Source of the DNA: Symbiopectobacterium purcellii_A | GTDB taxonomy: Bacteria; Pseudomonadota; Gammaproteobacteria; Enterobacterales; Enterobacteriaceae | Assembly (NCBI RefSeq): GCF_052050035.1 | Contig: NZ_CP189882.1 | Location: forward strand, 5,084,001-5,148,000 | Length of the DNA stretch: 64,000 nt | Reading direction: 5' to 3' | In this document: positions 32,037 to 42,137 of the stretch, piece after piece | Layout: every line of letters begins with the position of its first letter | How positions within the stretch are numbered: the first letter of the stretch is position 1 | Translations under genes and position numbers: made by a program | The notes under the pieces: generated by a model | Database searches by the model: none | The model's input: only the letters and a program-made list of their open reading frames with translations | What the model was told of the DNA's origin: nothing

Positions 32037-33344
32037 GAGTCTGTAAAGAATTTCGTGTAAATGGCTCCATCGCTTAACCGGAAATCCGATCTCCATACAT
32101 CAACATGAATTGGCTCATAGCCGGTTTCCAGTCTCTGATTGGTAGGGTCCATTTAGCCGAGATATTATGCAAGGCTAGATAGAATAATTTTAGCACCGAG
32201 TCATCCGTTGGAAATATTCGTCGCGTTTTCGTTATCTTGCGCAATGAAGCATTTAACGACTCTATCGCGTTGGTGGTGTAGATAACCTTGCGGATCTCCG
32301 GCGGAAAATCAAAAATGACGATGAGACGTTCCCAATTATTTCTCCACGATGGGCTGATCGTCGGGAACTGTTCATCCCATTTGGCCGCGAAGGCATCCAG
32401 GGCCTCTTCAGCGCCCTCTAGCGTTGCGGAACTATAGATAGTGCGGAGGTCAGCAGCAACGGCTTTACGCTCTTTCCAGCCGACGTAGCGCAGCGAGTTC
32501 CGCACCTGATGCACGATGCAGAGCTGTACCCGCGTATGCGGGTAAACAGCTTCAATGGCATCAGGAAAGCCCTTCAGGCCATCGCAGCAGGCGATGAAGA
32601 TGTCCTGTAGCCCACGATTTTTCAGTTCTGTCATTACAGATAACCAGAACTTGGCCCCCTCGGTTTTGGCTATCCATAGCCCCAGCAGCTCTTTTTCGCC
32701 CTGGCCGTTGATGCCTAGAGCCAAGTAAACAGACTTGTTGGTCACGGCTCCGCCGTCCTGGCTTTTGACCACAATACAGTCAAGGTAAACAATGGGATAA
32801 AACGCATCCAGCGGCCGTTGCTGCCAGCGCTTAACGTCATCCATCACGGCATTGGTCACTTGAGAAATGAAGCCAGCGGAAACATCGACCCCGTAGACTT
32901 CTTTAAAGTGAGCCTGAATATCACGGGTTGATAGCCCTCTGGAATAGAGAGAAATAATGCGGTCATCGAAGCCGTTAAGCTGCTTTTCGTGCTTACCGAT
33001 CAGTGTCGGCTCGAAGGTACTGTTGCGGTCGCGCGGAATATCGAGCTCGAGCGCCCCATTTTGGCTACGTACGCTCTTGGATGTCTTGCCATTGCGGGAG
33101 TTGCCTGAATTATTACCAGCCGGGTCATGCTTAGCATACCCAAGGTGTATCTCCATCTCAGCTTCAAGAACCCGTTCCGCCAGTCTTTTAGTCAGCTCCT
33201 TGAGTAGGCCTGATTCACCCAGAAGCTCCTGAGGGGAGTGGCAATCCTGAAGCAGTTGGTCAATAAGTTCGTTGCTGATAGGCATTTTTTGTCCTCTGAA
33301 GGTTTTCCTCAAAATGCCATTTACACAGATCTTTTTACACTCTC
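32037..33344 (-). mobile_element. IS256-family element, copy A (1308 bp), in yccS
   Basis: Flanked by the 8-base direct repeat CATTGGTC (32029-32036 and 33345-33352). The ends are GAGTCTGTAAAGAATTTCGT and the complement of GAGAGTGTAAAAAGATCTGT. This is the only complete, unbroken IS256 copy here. Confidence 0.94.
32074..33285 (-). CDS. IS256 transposase (intact)
   Basis: The start is the ATG at 33285 (MPISNELIDQLLQDCHSPQE). The 403 residues have the Mutator/IS256 plan: KTSKSVRSQNGALELDIPRD, FYPIVYLDCIVVKSQDGG with the first Asp, FIACCDGLKGFPDAIEAVYP with the second, and TNAIESLNASLRK with the Glu. This copy could supply transposase to the defective copies. Confidence 0.93.
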   Translation of the reverse strand: MPISNELIDQLLQDCHSPQELLGESGLLKELTKRLAERVLEAEMEIHLGYAKHDPAGNNSGNSRNGKTSKSVRSQNGALELDIPRDRNSTFEPTLIGKHEKQLNGFDDRIISLYSRGLSTRDIQAHFKEVYGVDVSAGFISQVTNAVMDDVKRWQQRPLDAFYPIVYLDCIVVKSQDGGAVTNKSVYLALGINGQGEKELLGLWIAKTEGAKFWLSVMTELKNRGLQDIFIACCDGLKGFPDAIEAVYPHTRVQLCIVHQVRNSLRYVGWKERKAVAADLRTIYSSATLEGAEEALDAFAAKWDEQFPTISPSWRNNWERLIVIFDFPPEIRKVIYTTNAIESLNASLRKITKTRRIFPTDDSVLKLFYLALHNISAKWTLPIRDWKPAMSQFMLMYGDRISG

Positions 33345-33912
33345 CATTGGTCGTCATCTTACCCCCCGTTCAGCACTGTTCCGCCACGCGATCCGTATGT
33401 CTGCCCTGCTTTGCGGAGGTTATGCACTTATTCTACTGACACACATGCAGCACGGGTATCGTATTCTGCTCACCAGCCTGTTTGTGTGCCAGCCAAACTA
33501 CAATGCGACGCGACGACGGTTGGCCTTACGTATCATCGGGACGCTGGCGGGCATCCTGATTGGAATGCCGGTACTCTATTTTGTTCCTTCGCTTGAAGGA
33601 AACACTGATTGTTATCAGCGGCGTGCTGTTCTTTGCCTTTCGCAACGTACAATATGCCCATGCCACCCTGTTTTGTAGTGGCATACTGAATTTGGCCACC
33701 TAAGTAGAGGTGATATGCTTACCTCATAATTTTTATAGGTGCCAAAATGAGTAAAATAATTACTGCTGAATTTAAATGTGAAACCGCCAAATTAGTCCTT
33801 GACCAAAATTATACCTACCAGGAAGCCGCAAAAGCCATGAACGTCAGTCTTTCAGCGGCTTTGTTGAATAAATCAGAATTAGCCGACAGGATGACTCCCT
33901 CTGCTACACCTG

Positions 33913-35034
33913 TTATCCTATCCTGACGCTGTGTGGCATACCCAACAACGTCATACGGTTCAGCGCTTTGACCATCGCTATGGCTTCACCTACTTGAGCC
34001 TCATAGTCACGCAGGCTCAGATGGCCACCCAGCAAAGTTTTTATGCGGAACATCGCTGTTTCTGCCACTGAACGCCGGTGATAACCCACTTTCTTTTTCC
34101 ACATATCATTACTCCCGCTCAGACGCTGATTCGCCACCGCATGGTTACGTTCATGGTACTTGTCCGGCCAGTATTTGGCTCCGCTTCGCGGCGGGATAAG
34201 GGGCCTGATTTTCTTTCTTAGCAACGCATCGTGGCAGTAACGGGCGTCATAAGCACCGTCTGCTGACACTTCCCTGATTTTTCGGTGGGTTTGGTTAATC
34301 AGGCCCGGCAGTGCCTGCGCATCTGTCGTTCCGCTGAGCGATAAGTCGGCACAGATAATCTCATGCGTCGCACTGTCTGCTGCCAGATGAAGCTTGCGCC
34401 ACACTCTTCGTCTGTCAGCACCATGCTGCCTGACTTTCCATTCACCTTCGCCAAAGACCTTCAGACCGGTACTGTCGATGACCAGATGCGAGATTTCACC
34501 ACGCGTTGGCGTTTTTATGCTGATACTGACGGTTTTTGCCCGCCGACTGACCAGAGAGTAGTCCGGGCAGCGCAGTGGCAGGCTCATCAGGGCTTTGTTG
34601 AATAATTTAAGATACTGATTTATATAAGCATTATAAAATTTCAACGACTAATTTTTCCTCTCGGAATGCTTTTTATTGTGCTAACTATTTGATTTGTCGT
34701 TCTAACAAAATACATTCTCTGTAAATGCATTCTAACTAAAGAAGATGTAAATCAAACGGTTAAATTATTCAACAAAGCCGCTCATCAGTGTAAAAACCGA
34801 GTCGACAAAGCCCTGTAATGCCCGGAGCGACAGGTTAAACACGCGCTTTATCATCAAAACCGTGGTAACAGCCATATCGGTGTAGTAAAGCGGCCGACCA
34901 CGACCTTCAGGCGAAGAACTGTCAGTCCATGCAGCGATGGCCGACTCATCAAGCCAGACCGTCAGGGAGCCGCGTTGTCTGAGTGCTTTGTTGTAGGTGG
35001 GCCAGTTGGTGATTTTAAACTTTTGCTTTGCCAT
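33913..35034 (-). pseudogene. IS903-like transposase, copy A, split by M189
   Basis: The N-terminal part MAKQKFKITNWPTYNKALRQ to VFTLMS is at 34783-35034. The C-terminal part SLPLRCPDYSLVSRRAKTVS to HSVRIG is at 33924-34590. Removing M189 and one GCTCATCAG restores the frame. Confidence 0.92.
34591..34779 (-). repeat. M189 repeat, copy 3
   Basis: Flanked by GCTCATCAG on both sides (34582-34590 and 34780-34788), inside the IS903-like transposase. Confidence 0.95.
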
Positions 35035-35194
35035 GGGGAGCTGCTATCGGGAGCGATGATAGTGCTTTGATCCGGCGATCCCCTGAAAGTTCGATTTATT
35101 CAACAAAGCCATTGAGCGGACGATAAAACGTAGCCTGGTCAGCGAAGCGTGGAACGTTAGTGGCGGGTCTGCGGGCGCAAGGACTATCGCCACG

Positions 35195-35875
35195 ATGGTT
35201 ACCAATACACACGACGTGAAACTTGGGCGGTGGTTAGCGGGTAAGTTAATGAAAGAATTAACCCTCGTTAGTTGCCAAACAAGAAAACATCAATACAACC
35301 GCGGTGGAAATGAACGTATTGATATTCCAAATCTGCTCAATAGGCAGTTCGCTGTTACCAAGCTTGACCAGGTTTGGTGCGGCGATGTAACCTATATTTG
35401 GACAGGCGACCGATGGGCGTATCTGGCGGTGGTATTAGATTTATTTGCCCGAAAACCCGTGGGTCGGGCAATGTCGTTTTCGCCAGATTCAGAATTAACA
35501 GCCAAAGCACTACAAATGGCTTGGGAACTGCGTGGGCATCCCAAACAAGTCATGTTTCATAGTGACCAAGGAAGCCATTACACCAGTCGTCAGTATAGGC
35601 AGACATTTTGGCGTTATCAGATGACCCAAAGTATGAGTCGCAGAGGAAATTGTTGGGATAATAGTCCGATGGAGCGATTCTTCCGTAGTCTGAAGACTGA
35701 ATGGGTGCCAACGACTGGCTACCAAAGCTTTAGTACTGCTCAATCATCCATTATTCGCTACATAACCCATTATTATAGCGATGTCAGACCTCACTGGTAT
35801 AACGGTGGGTTAACACCAAATGAATCAGAACGGCTGTTCCATCAACAGTCAGGTAGGGTGGCCAAATTTAGTTGA
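35195..35875 (+). pseudogene. IS51-like OrfB transposase, 5'-truncated
   Basis: The frame holds KLDQVWCGDVTYIWTGDRWA, VMFHSDQGSHYTSRQYRQTF and GNCWDNSPMERFFRSLKTEW, the full rve catalytic triad. The first part of OrfB and most of OrfA are lost at the IS903-like junction, so it cannot be expressed normally. Confidence 0.85.
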
Positions 35876-36243
35876 CCACTACAAATACCGCAGACGTTGC
35901 AACTGCTCGATGATGCCATTTGCTATATTGATGCAGCACTGCATCATCCTGACATTGACGTACAAACGCAGCGAGAGGCGTTGTTGACACGTCAACAGCA
36001 GGTACAGCAGCTTGCCCCCGATCCCGACAGTAAGGAGCAACTGGTCTTGCAGCAAATCGGTCTGATCATCGATGTCTTGCCGGAGCTGACGCTGTTGAAA
36101 GGAACTATCCGCTGAAAGGGGCTATCCGTTGAAGGGGACTGTCTGGTGAAGTACGCACTGTCAAAAATTGTGAAGAGAAGATGCGAAGCGTAAAACATGT
36201 AGCGCGGTATCATTGCCTTGAAGATACCGCGCACGTTGGCGCT

Positions 36244-36861
36244 TTAGGTTTTAGGCAACGGTGCTGAATGGTGTTTATACCATTCAATCAGCTCGTTTCT
36301 GACCCCTTTTGGCAAAGCGGCTTGATGCGTTCTGCAAATCGCGCCCGCCAACGCCAGTAAAATATTCACACTGGCATGTTTACTGACCGCTTTTAACTTC
36401 AAGTAGCTCTCCTTTGCACCGTGTTGTTGCAGCTCGTCAGCATTTTTTATTCCCGCCTTCCATAACATCCGCTCAAGATCGTGATTCAGATTGGGCAAAT
36501 CCTTTAACCGTGTGCAATGCTCACGCTCTGATTTATCCTGCTCTGCGCCCTCAAGCGACATTTTGGCCAATTTCAGCAGTTGAGTCGGTTCCTCCCATAA
36601 GACCTCCCCCACCAGATAGTAACTCAACGGTACGGGCATGCCTCGTTTGGTATAAACCAAATGCGGCATATTCAGTGCAAGGAAATGTGGCTCACAGCGC
36701 TTGTTCGCACGTAAATAAAGCTCTCCGTTGGAGATAAGACCAAAGATCGTTTTATTTGCCGCGATGCTATAACCGCCAAATTGAGAACGGGTGGTAATTT
36801 CTCCCAATGAGGAGAAAGAAACTTTTGATTGCAAAATCCTTTTTTTGCATAACTGATTCAT
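36244..36861 (-). CDS. sxy: Competence/CRP-S coactivator Sxy (TfoX)
   Basis: The start is the ATG at 36861 (MNQLCKKRILQSKVSFSSLG). The N-terminal domain has GEITTRSQFGGYSIAANKTI and GELYLRANKRC. The C-terminal domain LPNLNHDLERMLWKAGIKNA is helix-hairpin-helix-like. Sxy makes CRP act at CRP-S promoters of DNA-uptake genes. It is intact at about 205 residues, between yccS and sulA as in E. coli. Confidence 0.9.
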   Translation of the reverse strand: MNQLCKKRILQSKVSFSSLGEITTRSQFGGYSIAANKTIFGLISNGELYLRANKRCEPHFLALNMPHLVYTKRGMPVPLSYYLVGEVLWEEPTQLLKLAKMSLEGAEQDKSEREHCTRLKDLPNLNHDLERMLWKAGIKNADELQQHGAKESYLKLKAVSKHASVNILLALAGAICRTHQAALPKGVRNELIEWYKHHSAPLPKT

Positions 36862-37041
36862 ACAACACCTTTTAGTATTGAAAATCAATCCTCTGTCTGT
36901 ATATGTGTTCTTAACGTGTTAAAGTAATTAATCACAAGGTTGGTAAGGCTTCAAACACAAAATGTGATCTCTGCCCACTGCCATGCCAATTATGCGAAGC
37001 GCTTCCAAAAAAAGCAGGTTGATTCTCATCCATAGCTGATA

Positions 37042-37061
37042 TACTGTATACACATACAGTA
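37042..37061. promoter_or_regulatory. LexA box of sulA
   Basis: TACTGTATACACATACAGTA matches the SOS-box consensus CTG-N10-CAG with symmetric flanks. It lies 10-30 bases before the sulA start, so it would overlap the promoter or the transcript start. Confidence 0.93.
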
Positions 37062-37082
37062 AAACTAAGGATGAAACCCATC

Positions 37083-37592
37083 ATGCGTGCGCACTCTATT
37101 CGTTCAGAACGTCATCAGTCGGCCTCACTGCACAGTGCACCATTTCCACGGCACACGGTTGCCGGATACGGCAGCGGTATCATCAGCGAAAGCGACTACA
37201 GTGTTGAGCATCCAATGACAACGCTTCTGTTACTTCCACTTTTGAAACAATTAGCCGCGCAGTCGCGCTGGTTGCTGTGGCTGGCCCCCCAACAAAAAAT
37301 CAGCCGCCACTGGTTACAGCAATCGGGTTTGCCCTTAGATAAAGTGATTCAACCTTATCACCTCAACCCTAATGAAACCGTAGATGCCATGGAAAAAGCT
37401 CTGTTAACGGGAAATTACAGCGTTGTCTTATGCTGGCTTGAGCACAATTTGACGGAAGAAGAAAGTATGCGTTTGAGGCAAGCTGCTCAAAAAGGAAACG
37501 CCTACGGATTTATCATGAGACCACAGTGCATAAGCAGAGAAGAGGATGGGCTATTTTCTCGCCTAAAAATTCACTCAAAGCTGTACCATTAA
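37083..37592 (+). CDS. sulA: SOS cell division inhibitor SulA
   Basis: Two starts are possible, 37071 and 37083 (MRAHSIRSERHQSASLHSAP); the second has a usable AAGGA spacing. The conserved FtsZ-binding core is LLLLPLLKQLAAQSRWLLWL, then TGNYSVVLCWLEHNLTEEES and the C-terminal KIHSKLYH, which is the Lon recognition tail. SulA blocks FtsZ polymerisation after DNA damage. The perfect LexA box upstream indicates normal SOS control. Confidence 0.93.
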   Translation: MRAHSIRSERHQSASLHSAPFPRHTVAGYGSGIISESDYSVEHPMTTLLLLPLLKQLAAQSRWLLWLAPQQKISRHWLQQSGLPLDKVIQPYHLNPNETVDAMEKALLTGNYSVVLCWLEHNLTEEESMRLRQAAQKGNAYGFIMRPQCISREEDGLFSRLKIHSKLYH

Positions 37593-37951
37593 GTAAATTA
37601 AGAGTTTTCTCATCTGGGTATTGTCATCCCGGTTTGTTTTACGCCAAAACCACGGATATGCAGGTGTGATGCGTGTCAACCATTACGGATAAACGTTGCG
37701 ATTCGCCAAAATAAACTATTATTTGTTAGGAAGTATGTATGAAACTCTGTTTTTTCTACAAGGCAGATCATATCGTACTTGTAACTTTCGTATCACGTTG
37801 TAGACTTTAACGCGCTGGAGTTGCTCTTTGCATAATGCCAGTTGGCTGGCATTTAGTTATAAATTAAGAGCAGTGGCTTAAGTCAAGGATTTAACCAAAG
37901 GCCTATTGGCATTAATGCTAATTGCCGGTTTGGATGATAATGAGGCGTAAA
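37593..37951 (+). promoter_or_regulatory. ompA promoter and long 5' leader
   Basis: A 360-base gap without an ORF. AATGCCAG and CTGGCATT at 37838-37857 form a hairpin around TTGG. E. coli ompA has stabilising hairpins in a comparable leader. GAGGCG lies before the ATG. I cannot assign the promoter boxes with confidence. Confidence 0.5.
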
Positions 37952-39025
37952 ATGAAAAAAACAGCAATTGCAGTGGCACTGGCTGGCTTTGCTACAGTCG
38001 CACAAGCAGCCCCCAAAGAAGAAACCTGGTACGTTGGCGGTAAACTGGGTGTATCCCAGTTCCATGACACCGGTTTCTACGGTAATGGTTTTGAAAGTCT
38101 TAACAACAACCCGATCAACAGCAAACTGGGCGCAGGCGCATTCGTCGGCTATCAGGCAAACCAATATTTGGGCTTTGAATTAGGTTATGACTGGCTGGGC
38201 CGTTTGAAATATTCAGGCTCTGCGACCAGCGCAACTGACAGTGCCGCTTTCAAAGCTCAGGGCGTTCAGTTGGCTGCTAAATTAAGCTACCCGATAATGC
38301 AAGATCTGGACGTTTATACTCGTCTGGGCGGCATGGTATGGCGCGTTGATGCTAATGGCACCGTTAACCCGAATCAGCTGAGCGACAGCGACACTGGCGT
38401 ATCCCCGCTGGCTGCTGTCGGTATCGAATATGCTTTCGATCGTGACTGGGCTGTACGCGTTGACTACCAGTGGACCAACAATATTGGCGATGCAGGCACC
38501 GTTGGTGCACGTCCTGATAACCTGTTGATGAGCGTTGGCGTTTCCTACCGTTTAGGTCAGGGTGATGCTCCGGCACCTGTTGCAGCACCAGCACCAGCAC
38601 CAGCACCGGTTGTAGAAACCAAGCGTTTCACACTACGTTCTGACGTTCTGTTCAACTTCGGTAAAGACACCCTGAAACCAGAAGGTCGTCAGTCTCTGGA
38701 CCAACTGTACAGCCAACTGAGCAATCTGGATCCTAAAGACGGTTCTGTTGTTGTTCTGGGCTTCACTGACCGCATCGGTTCTGTAGAAGCTAACCAGGCG
38801 CTGTCAGAACGTCGTGCGCAGAACGTCGTGTCTTACCTGGTATCCAAAGGTATCCCGGCTAACAAGATCTCTGCTCGTGGCATGGGTAAATCCAACCCGG
38901 TTACCGGTTCTACCTGCGATAACACCAAACCGCGTGCAGCGCTGATCGACTGCCTTGCACCGGATCGTCGCGTTGAGATCGAAGTTAAAGGCATCAAAGA
39001 CGTTGTTTCTCAGCCTCAGGCTTAA
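37952..39025 (+). CDS. ompA: Outer-membrane protein A
   Basis: The start is MKKTAIAVALAGFATVAQA, a 19-residue signal peptide cleaved before APKEE. Eight beta strands follow to about residue 190 (ending SVGVSYRLGQ). Then come an Ala-Pro hinge (APVAAPAPAPAP) and the peptidoglycan-binding OmpA domain with GFTDRIGSVEANQALSERRA. The C-terminal cysteine pair is kept. 357 residues, intact. It anchors the outer membrane to the cell wall. Confidence 0.96.
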   Translation: MKKTAIAVALAGFATVAQAAPKEETWYVGGKLGVSQFHDTGFYGNGFESLNNNPINSKLGAGAFVGYQANQYLGFELGYDWLGRLKYSGSATSATDSAAFKAQGVQLAAKLSYPIMQDLDVYTRLGGMVWRVDANGTVNPNQLSDSDTGVSPLAAVGIEYAFDRDWAVRVDYQWTNNIGDAGTVGARPDNLLMSVGVSYRLGQGDAPAPVAAPAPAPAPVVETKRFTLRSDVLFNFGKDTLKPEGRQSLDQLYSQLSNLDPKDGSVVVLGFTDRIGSVEANQALSERRAQNVVSYLVSKGIPANKISARGMGKSNPVTGSTCDNTKPRAALIDCLAPDRRVEIEVKGIKDVVSQPQA

Positions 39026-39057
39026 GTTACTCGTTTCTGAATAACCTTATACTGATA

Positions 39058-39087
39058 AAAAACCTCGCGATTGCGAGGTTTTTTTTT
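39058..39087 (+). terminator. Intrinsic terminator after ompA
   Basis: The arms AACCTCGC and GCGAGGTT around ATT are followed by a run of eight T. It may also serve matP from the other side. Confidence 0.88.
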
Positions 39088-39110
39088 CTTCATTTTTGAA
39101 CAGATCTTTT

Positions 39111-39587
39111 TTATCCGTTCTTTTCTATGTCGCTGTTATCTTGAGACAAGATCGCTTTCAGATCCTGTTTTAGCAATGACATTTGATTCGCATAGCGCTC
39201 TTTGGACTCAGCATCTTCTATCAGTTGCACAACGGTTTCTGACAAAGTCGAATGACGACGGGTTGCCAATGCCGCCAGCCGTTGCCAAACCAGATATTCA
39301 AGATCGATAGATTTTTTACGCGTGAGCTGGCTTTCGGCATTGAAATGGCGCTTGCGACGTGCACGTATCGTTTGCTTAAGGCGATTTTCCAAGGCAGGGT
39401 TCATGCACTGCTTAATCCAGGCAAGCACCAGCACCGGTTGGTTCGCCATTTTTAGCAACGCGTCTACCGCATCATCAGCCGCACTTTGCTCAATGAAGCG
39501 TGTGATGGCTTCACCTTCCCGGTGTTTTTTCACCAGATATTTCCATTTCCAACCGCACTCAAGATTCTCTAACTGTTGATATTTCAT
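39111..39587 (-). CDS. matP: Ter macrodomain organiser MatP
   Basis: The 158 residues start MKYQQLENLECGWKWKYLVK. An N-terminal four-helix region is followed by a ribbon-helix-helix part (TRKKSIDLEYLVWQRLAALA, HSTLSETVVQLI) and a coiled-coil tail. MatP binds matS sites in the terminus region and condenses it. Full length and convergent with ompA, the E. coli arrangement. Confidence 0.93.
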   Translation of the reverse strand: MKYQQLENLECGWKWKYLVKKHREGEAITRFIEQSAADDAVDALLKMANQPVLVLAWIKQCMNPALENRLKQTIRARRKRHFNAESQLTRKKSIDLEYLVWQRLAALATRRHSTLSETVVQLIEDAESKERYANQMSLLKQDLKAILSQDNSDIEKNG

Positions 39588-39800
39588 GATAAATTCTTCA
39601 GTGACCGTGTAACGCTTACCTTAGCATAACAGTTTTTAGTCAACTTTCCTCTCAGGGCTCGCGTTTTTGCCATCAACGTCAAGCGGTGGCGTCATCACAC
39701 ATCAATTATCTATTTCCATAACGTTCCAACACTTCGTCTGTGCAGCGGGTATTATTCTTGTATAATCACGCTCTTCATTCCGACAACTACCTTTGATACT

Positions 39801-41528
39801 TTGACCAGTAACCAACTTGCATGGCAGCATCTGCTGCCCGACCACACGCCTTACCAGTCTCTGTTCGATCGGGCAGACAAGCTTGAACCGCTGGATTTTG
39901 CTGCGCTTCAGCCCCGACTGGCGGATAGCCTAAAGGTATTTTGCCATCCGCGATCGCCGTCGCCCTATATGTTGGTGAAGGCCGAAGAGACCCACGATTA
40001 CCTCGCGCTCATTACAGGGGCAGTAAGGCATTTGTGCCCACCGATCTCAGCCCCTCGCGGTAGCCGTTATCGCATTGAGCACGATCGGGTTGAGATTGAA
40101 CCGGCGCAGCAACGTGATGATAATTTTGCGGCCCAGCAGGCATGCGAATTCCAGGCATGGATCGAAGCAGAACAGTTATTCGGCTGTGTCCGTTATTTCC
40201 AAGAACGCATTAGCCTGCAACCCGGCTTATTACACCGTATCAATGGTGGTACGTTGATCCTGACCGCACGAACCTTGTTAGCACAGCCATTGTTGTTGTT
40301 ACGCCTGAAGCAGATTATTGCAGAAGGCCTGTATCATTGGCTTTCACCTGATGAAAGGCGTCCTTTACCTCTAGCTATTCCGCCGATGCCGATGAACATT
40401 CGGTTGATTGTGGTCGGCGACCGCGAGAGTCTTGGCGATCTGCACGATATTGAACCCGACTCGCGTGACCTGGCGGTTTACGGCGAATTTGAATCCGAAT
40501 TACCGCTGATTGACGAAGATGACATGTCACGCTGGTGTGCATACATTAATGCGCTATGCACCGCCAATCATCTTCCCATGCTCGCGGCGGATGCCTGGCC
40601 TTCACTGCTGCAATTAGCCGTGCGCTACAGCGGCGATCAGGGCAGCCTGCCGCTTTGCCCACAATGGCTTACGCATCAGCTCAAGCACATTGCCATATAC
40701 GCCCAGGAAGCGCCTATCACCGCTCAAACCATCACGAAGGCGATCGCCGCCCAACGCTGGCGAGAAGGCTACCTGGCTGAGCGTATGCATGACGAAATTG
40801 AGCTGGGTAAGATTGTGATCGAAACCGAGGGCGAAGTCGTTGGTCAAATCAACGGACTCTCGGTACTCGAATACCCTGGCCATCCGGTGGCATTTGGTGA
40901 GCCCACACGCATTAGCTGTGTGGTTCACCCTGGCGATGGTGAATTTACGGATGTCGATCGCAAAGCCGAGCTGGCGGGTAACTTGCACGCCAAGGGCATG
41001 ATGATCATGCAGGCATTTCTGATTTCCGAACTGGAGTTTGAACAACAGTTGCCCTTCTCTGCATCGCTGGTGTTTGAGCAGTCCTACAGTGAAGTTGATG
41101 GTGACAGTGCGTCGCTGGCGGAACTGTGCGCATTAATCAGCGCCTTGTCACTGCAACCCATTAATCAACAGCTCGCGATCACCGGTTCTGTCGATCAATT
41201 TGGCCGCGTGCAGCCCATTGGTGGCGTCAACGAGAAGATTGAAGGCTTCTTCGAAATTTGTCAGCGTCGAGAACTCACCGGCAATCAGGGTGTCATTATT
41301 CCAGCGGCCAATCTTCGTCACTTGAGTCTGAATGCCGATGTGGTAGACGCCGTTCGTGCTGGACAATTCCATATCATTCCCGTGGAAACGGTGCCGGAAG
41401 CCATCACGTTACTAACGAATATGCTCTATGACGATGAACAGCAGCCCAATCTGTTGGGCTTGATCAAAGAGCGTATTGCACAATTCTCACCGCCGGAGCG
41501 ACGCCGCTTCCCATGGTTTTTTCGGTGA
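39801..41528 (+). CDS. lonB: Lon-like protease LonB (YcbZ)
   Basis: Reading begins at a TTG (MTSNQLAWQHLLPDHTPYQS). The 575 residues lack an active AAA+ part. The C-terminal Lon protease domain has Ser in VDGDSASLAELCALISAL and Lys in PIGGVNEKIEGFF. Its targets are poorly known. It lies between matP and fabA as in E. coli. The frame is intact; the TTG start is inferred from homologous N-termini. Confidence 0.9.
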   Translation: MTSNQLAWQHLLPDHTPYQSLFDRADKLEPLDFAALQPRLADSLKVFCHPRSPSPYMLVKAEETHDYLALITGAVRHLCPPISAPRGSRYRIEHDRVEIEPAQQRDDNFAAQQACEFQAWIEAEQLFGCVRYFQERISLQPGLLHRINGGTLILTARTLLAQPLLLLRLKQIIAEGLYHWLSPDERRPLPLAIPPMPMNIRLIVVGDRESLGDLHDIEPDSRDLAVYGEFESELPLIDEDDMSRWCAYINALCTANHLPMLAADAWPSLLQLAVRYSGDQGSLPLCPQWLTHQLKHIAIYAQEAPITAQTITKAIAAQRWREGYLAERMHDEIELGKIVIETEGEVVGQINGLSVLEYPGHPVAFGEPTRISCVVHPGDGEFTDVDRKAELAGNLHAKGMMIMQAFLISELEFEQQLPFSASLVFEQSYSEVDGDSASLAELCALISALSLQPINQQLAITGSVDQFGRVQPIGGVNEKIEGFFEICQRRELTGNQGVIIPAANLRHLSLNADVVDAVRAGQFHIIPVETVPEAITLLTNMLYDDEQQPNLLGLIKERIAQFSPPERRRFPWFFR

Positions 41529-41618
41529 GAAACTGGTTTAACCAGATGTTTCTGGGTTGCTCAGCTTACAGGTGTAAGCTAACCTGCGTGCTTCACTAGA
41601 ATAAGGCTTACTGAGAAT

Positions 41619-42137
41619 ATGGTAGATAAACGCGAATCTTATACGAAAGAAGACCTTCTTGCCTCTAGCCGTGGTGAACTGTTAGGCCCTGAAGGCCCAC
41701 AGTTGCCTGCCCCAAACATGTTGATGATGGATCGTGTCGTCAAAATGACGGAAGACGGTGGTAATCACGGCAAAGGCTACGTTGAAGCCGAATTGGATAT
41801 TACTCCCGATCTGTGGTTCTTTGGTTGCCACTTTATCGGCGATCCGGTGATGCCTGGCTGCCTGGGATTGGATGCCATGTGGCAGTTGGTCGGGTTCTAT
41901 CTCGGCTGGCTGGGCGGTGAAGGTAAAGGTCGTGCGCTGGGCGTGGGTGAAGTGAAATTCACTGGGCAGGTCTTGCCGACGGCTAAAAAAGTCACCTACC
42001 GTATTCACTTCAAGCGCGTTATCAATCGCCGTTTGGTGATGGGCATTGCCGATGGTGAAGTGTTGGTTGATGGAAAGCAGATCTACACAGCTAACGAATT
42101 AAAAGTGGGCCTGTTCAAAGACACTACCGCGTTCTAA
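41619..42137 (+). CDS. fabA: 3-hydroxydecanoyl-ACP dehydratase/isomerase FabA
   Basis: The 172 residues have LWFFGCHFIGDPVMPGCLGL with the catalytic His (about 71) and DAMWQLVGFYLGW with the Asp (about 85). FabA dehydrates and isomerises the C10 intermediate, which starts unsaturated fatty acid synthesis. It is complete, but an IS256 copy begins 3 bases after the stop, so its own terminator and the expected neighbour rmf are gone. Confidence 0.96.
   Translation: MVDKRESYTKEDLLASSRGELLGPEGPQLPAPNMLMMDRVVKMTEDGGNHGKGYVEAELDITPDLWFFGCHFIGDPVMPGCLGLDAMWQLVGFYLGWLGGEGKGRALGVGEVKFTGQVLPTAKKVTYRIHFKRVINRRLVMGIADGEVLVDGKQIYTANELKVGLFKDTTAF

Larger units (their letters stand above)
33857..35110 (-). 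mobile_element. IS903-like (IS5 family) element, copy A, with M189 inside
   Basis: Terminal repeats GGCTTTGTTGAATAAATC face each other. Length without M189 is 1056 bp. The flanks TCTTTCAGC and ATTGAGCGG differ, so no 9-bp duplication is left, which fits an adjacent deletion in the host IS3-type element. Confidence 0.9.
33674..35883 (+). mobile_element. IS3-family (IS51-like) element, defective, in yccS
   Basis: The ends TGTAGTGGCATACTGAATTT and the complement of TGTAGTGGTCAACTAAATTT are inverted repeats. OrfA survives only as MSKIITAEFKCETAKLVLDQ to MNVSLSA. An IS903-like element then replaces its middle. Confidence 0.82.
30793..36115 (+). pseudogene. yccS: yccS, broken by nonsense, frameshift, deletion and three insertions
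   Basis: YccS is a large inner-membrane protein of about 715 residues. The N-terminal part (TTG at 30793, FISGFRRYLYNSGWLYNARI) runs to an in-frame TAG at 31576. The frame continues KLRE-like to an M92 at 31681, resumes QQKYQHDGRIERAFVYLDAA, and is split by IS256 at 32037. It resumes RHLTPRSALFRHAIRMSALL, is frameshifted near 33598, and breaks into an IS3-type element at 33674. Only TLQLLDDAICYIDAALHHPD to the stop at 36115 follows. About 170 codons before that are missing. Confidence 0.9.

Noticed and set aside
37922..37951. Longer OmpA start ten codons upstream
   Set aside because: It would spoil the signal peptide; GAGGCG points to the ATG at 37952.
40516..40535. GACATGTCAC in lonB as a third copy of the prophage palindrome
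   Set aside because: Only the inner 10 bases match and they lie in conserved host coding sequence.
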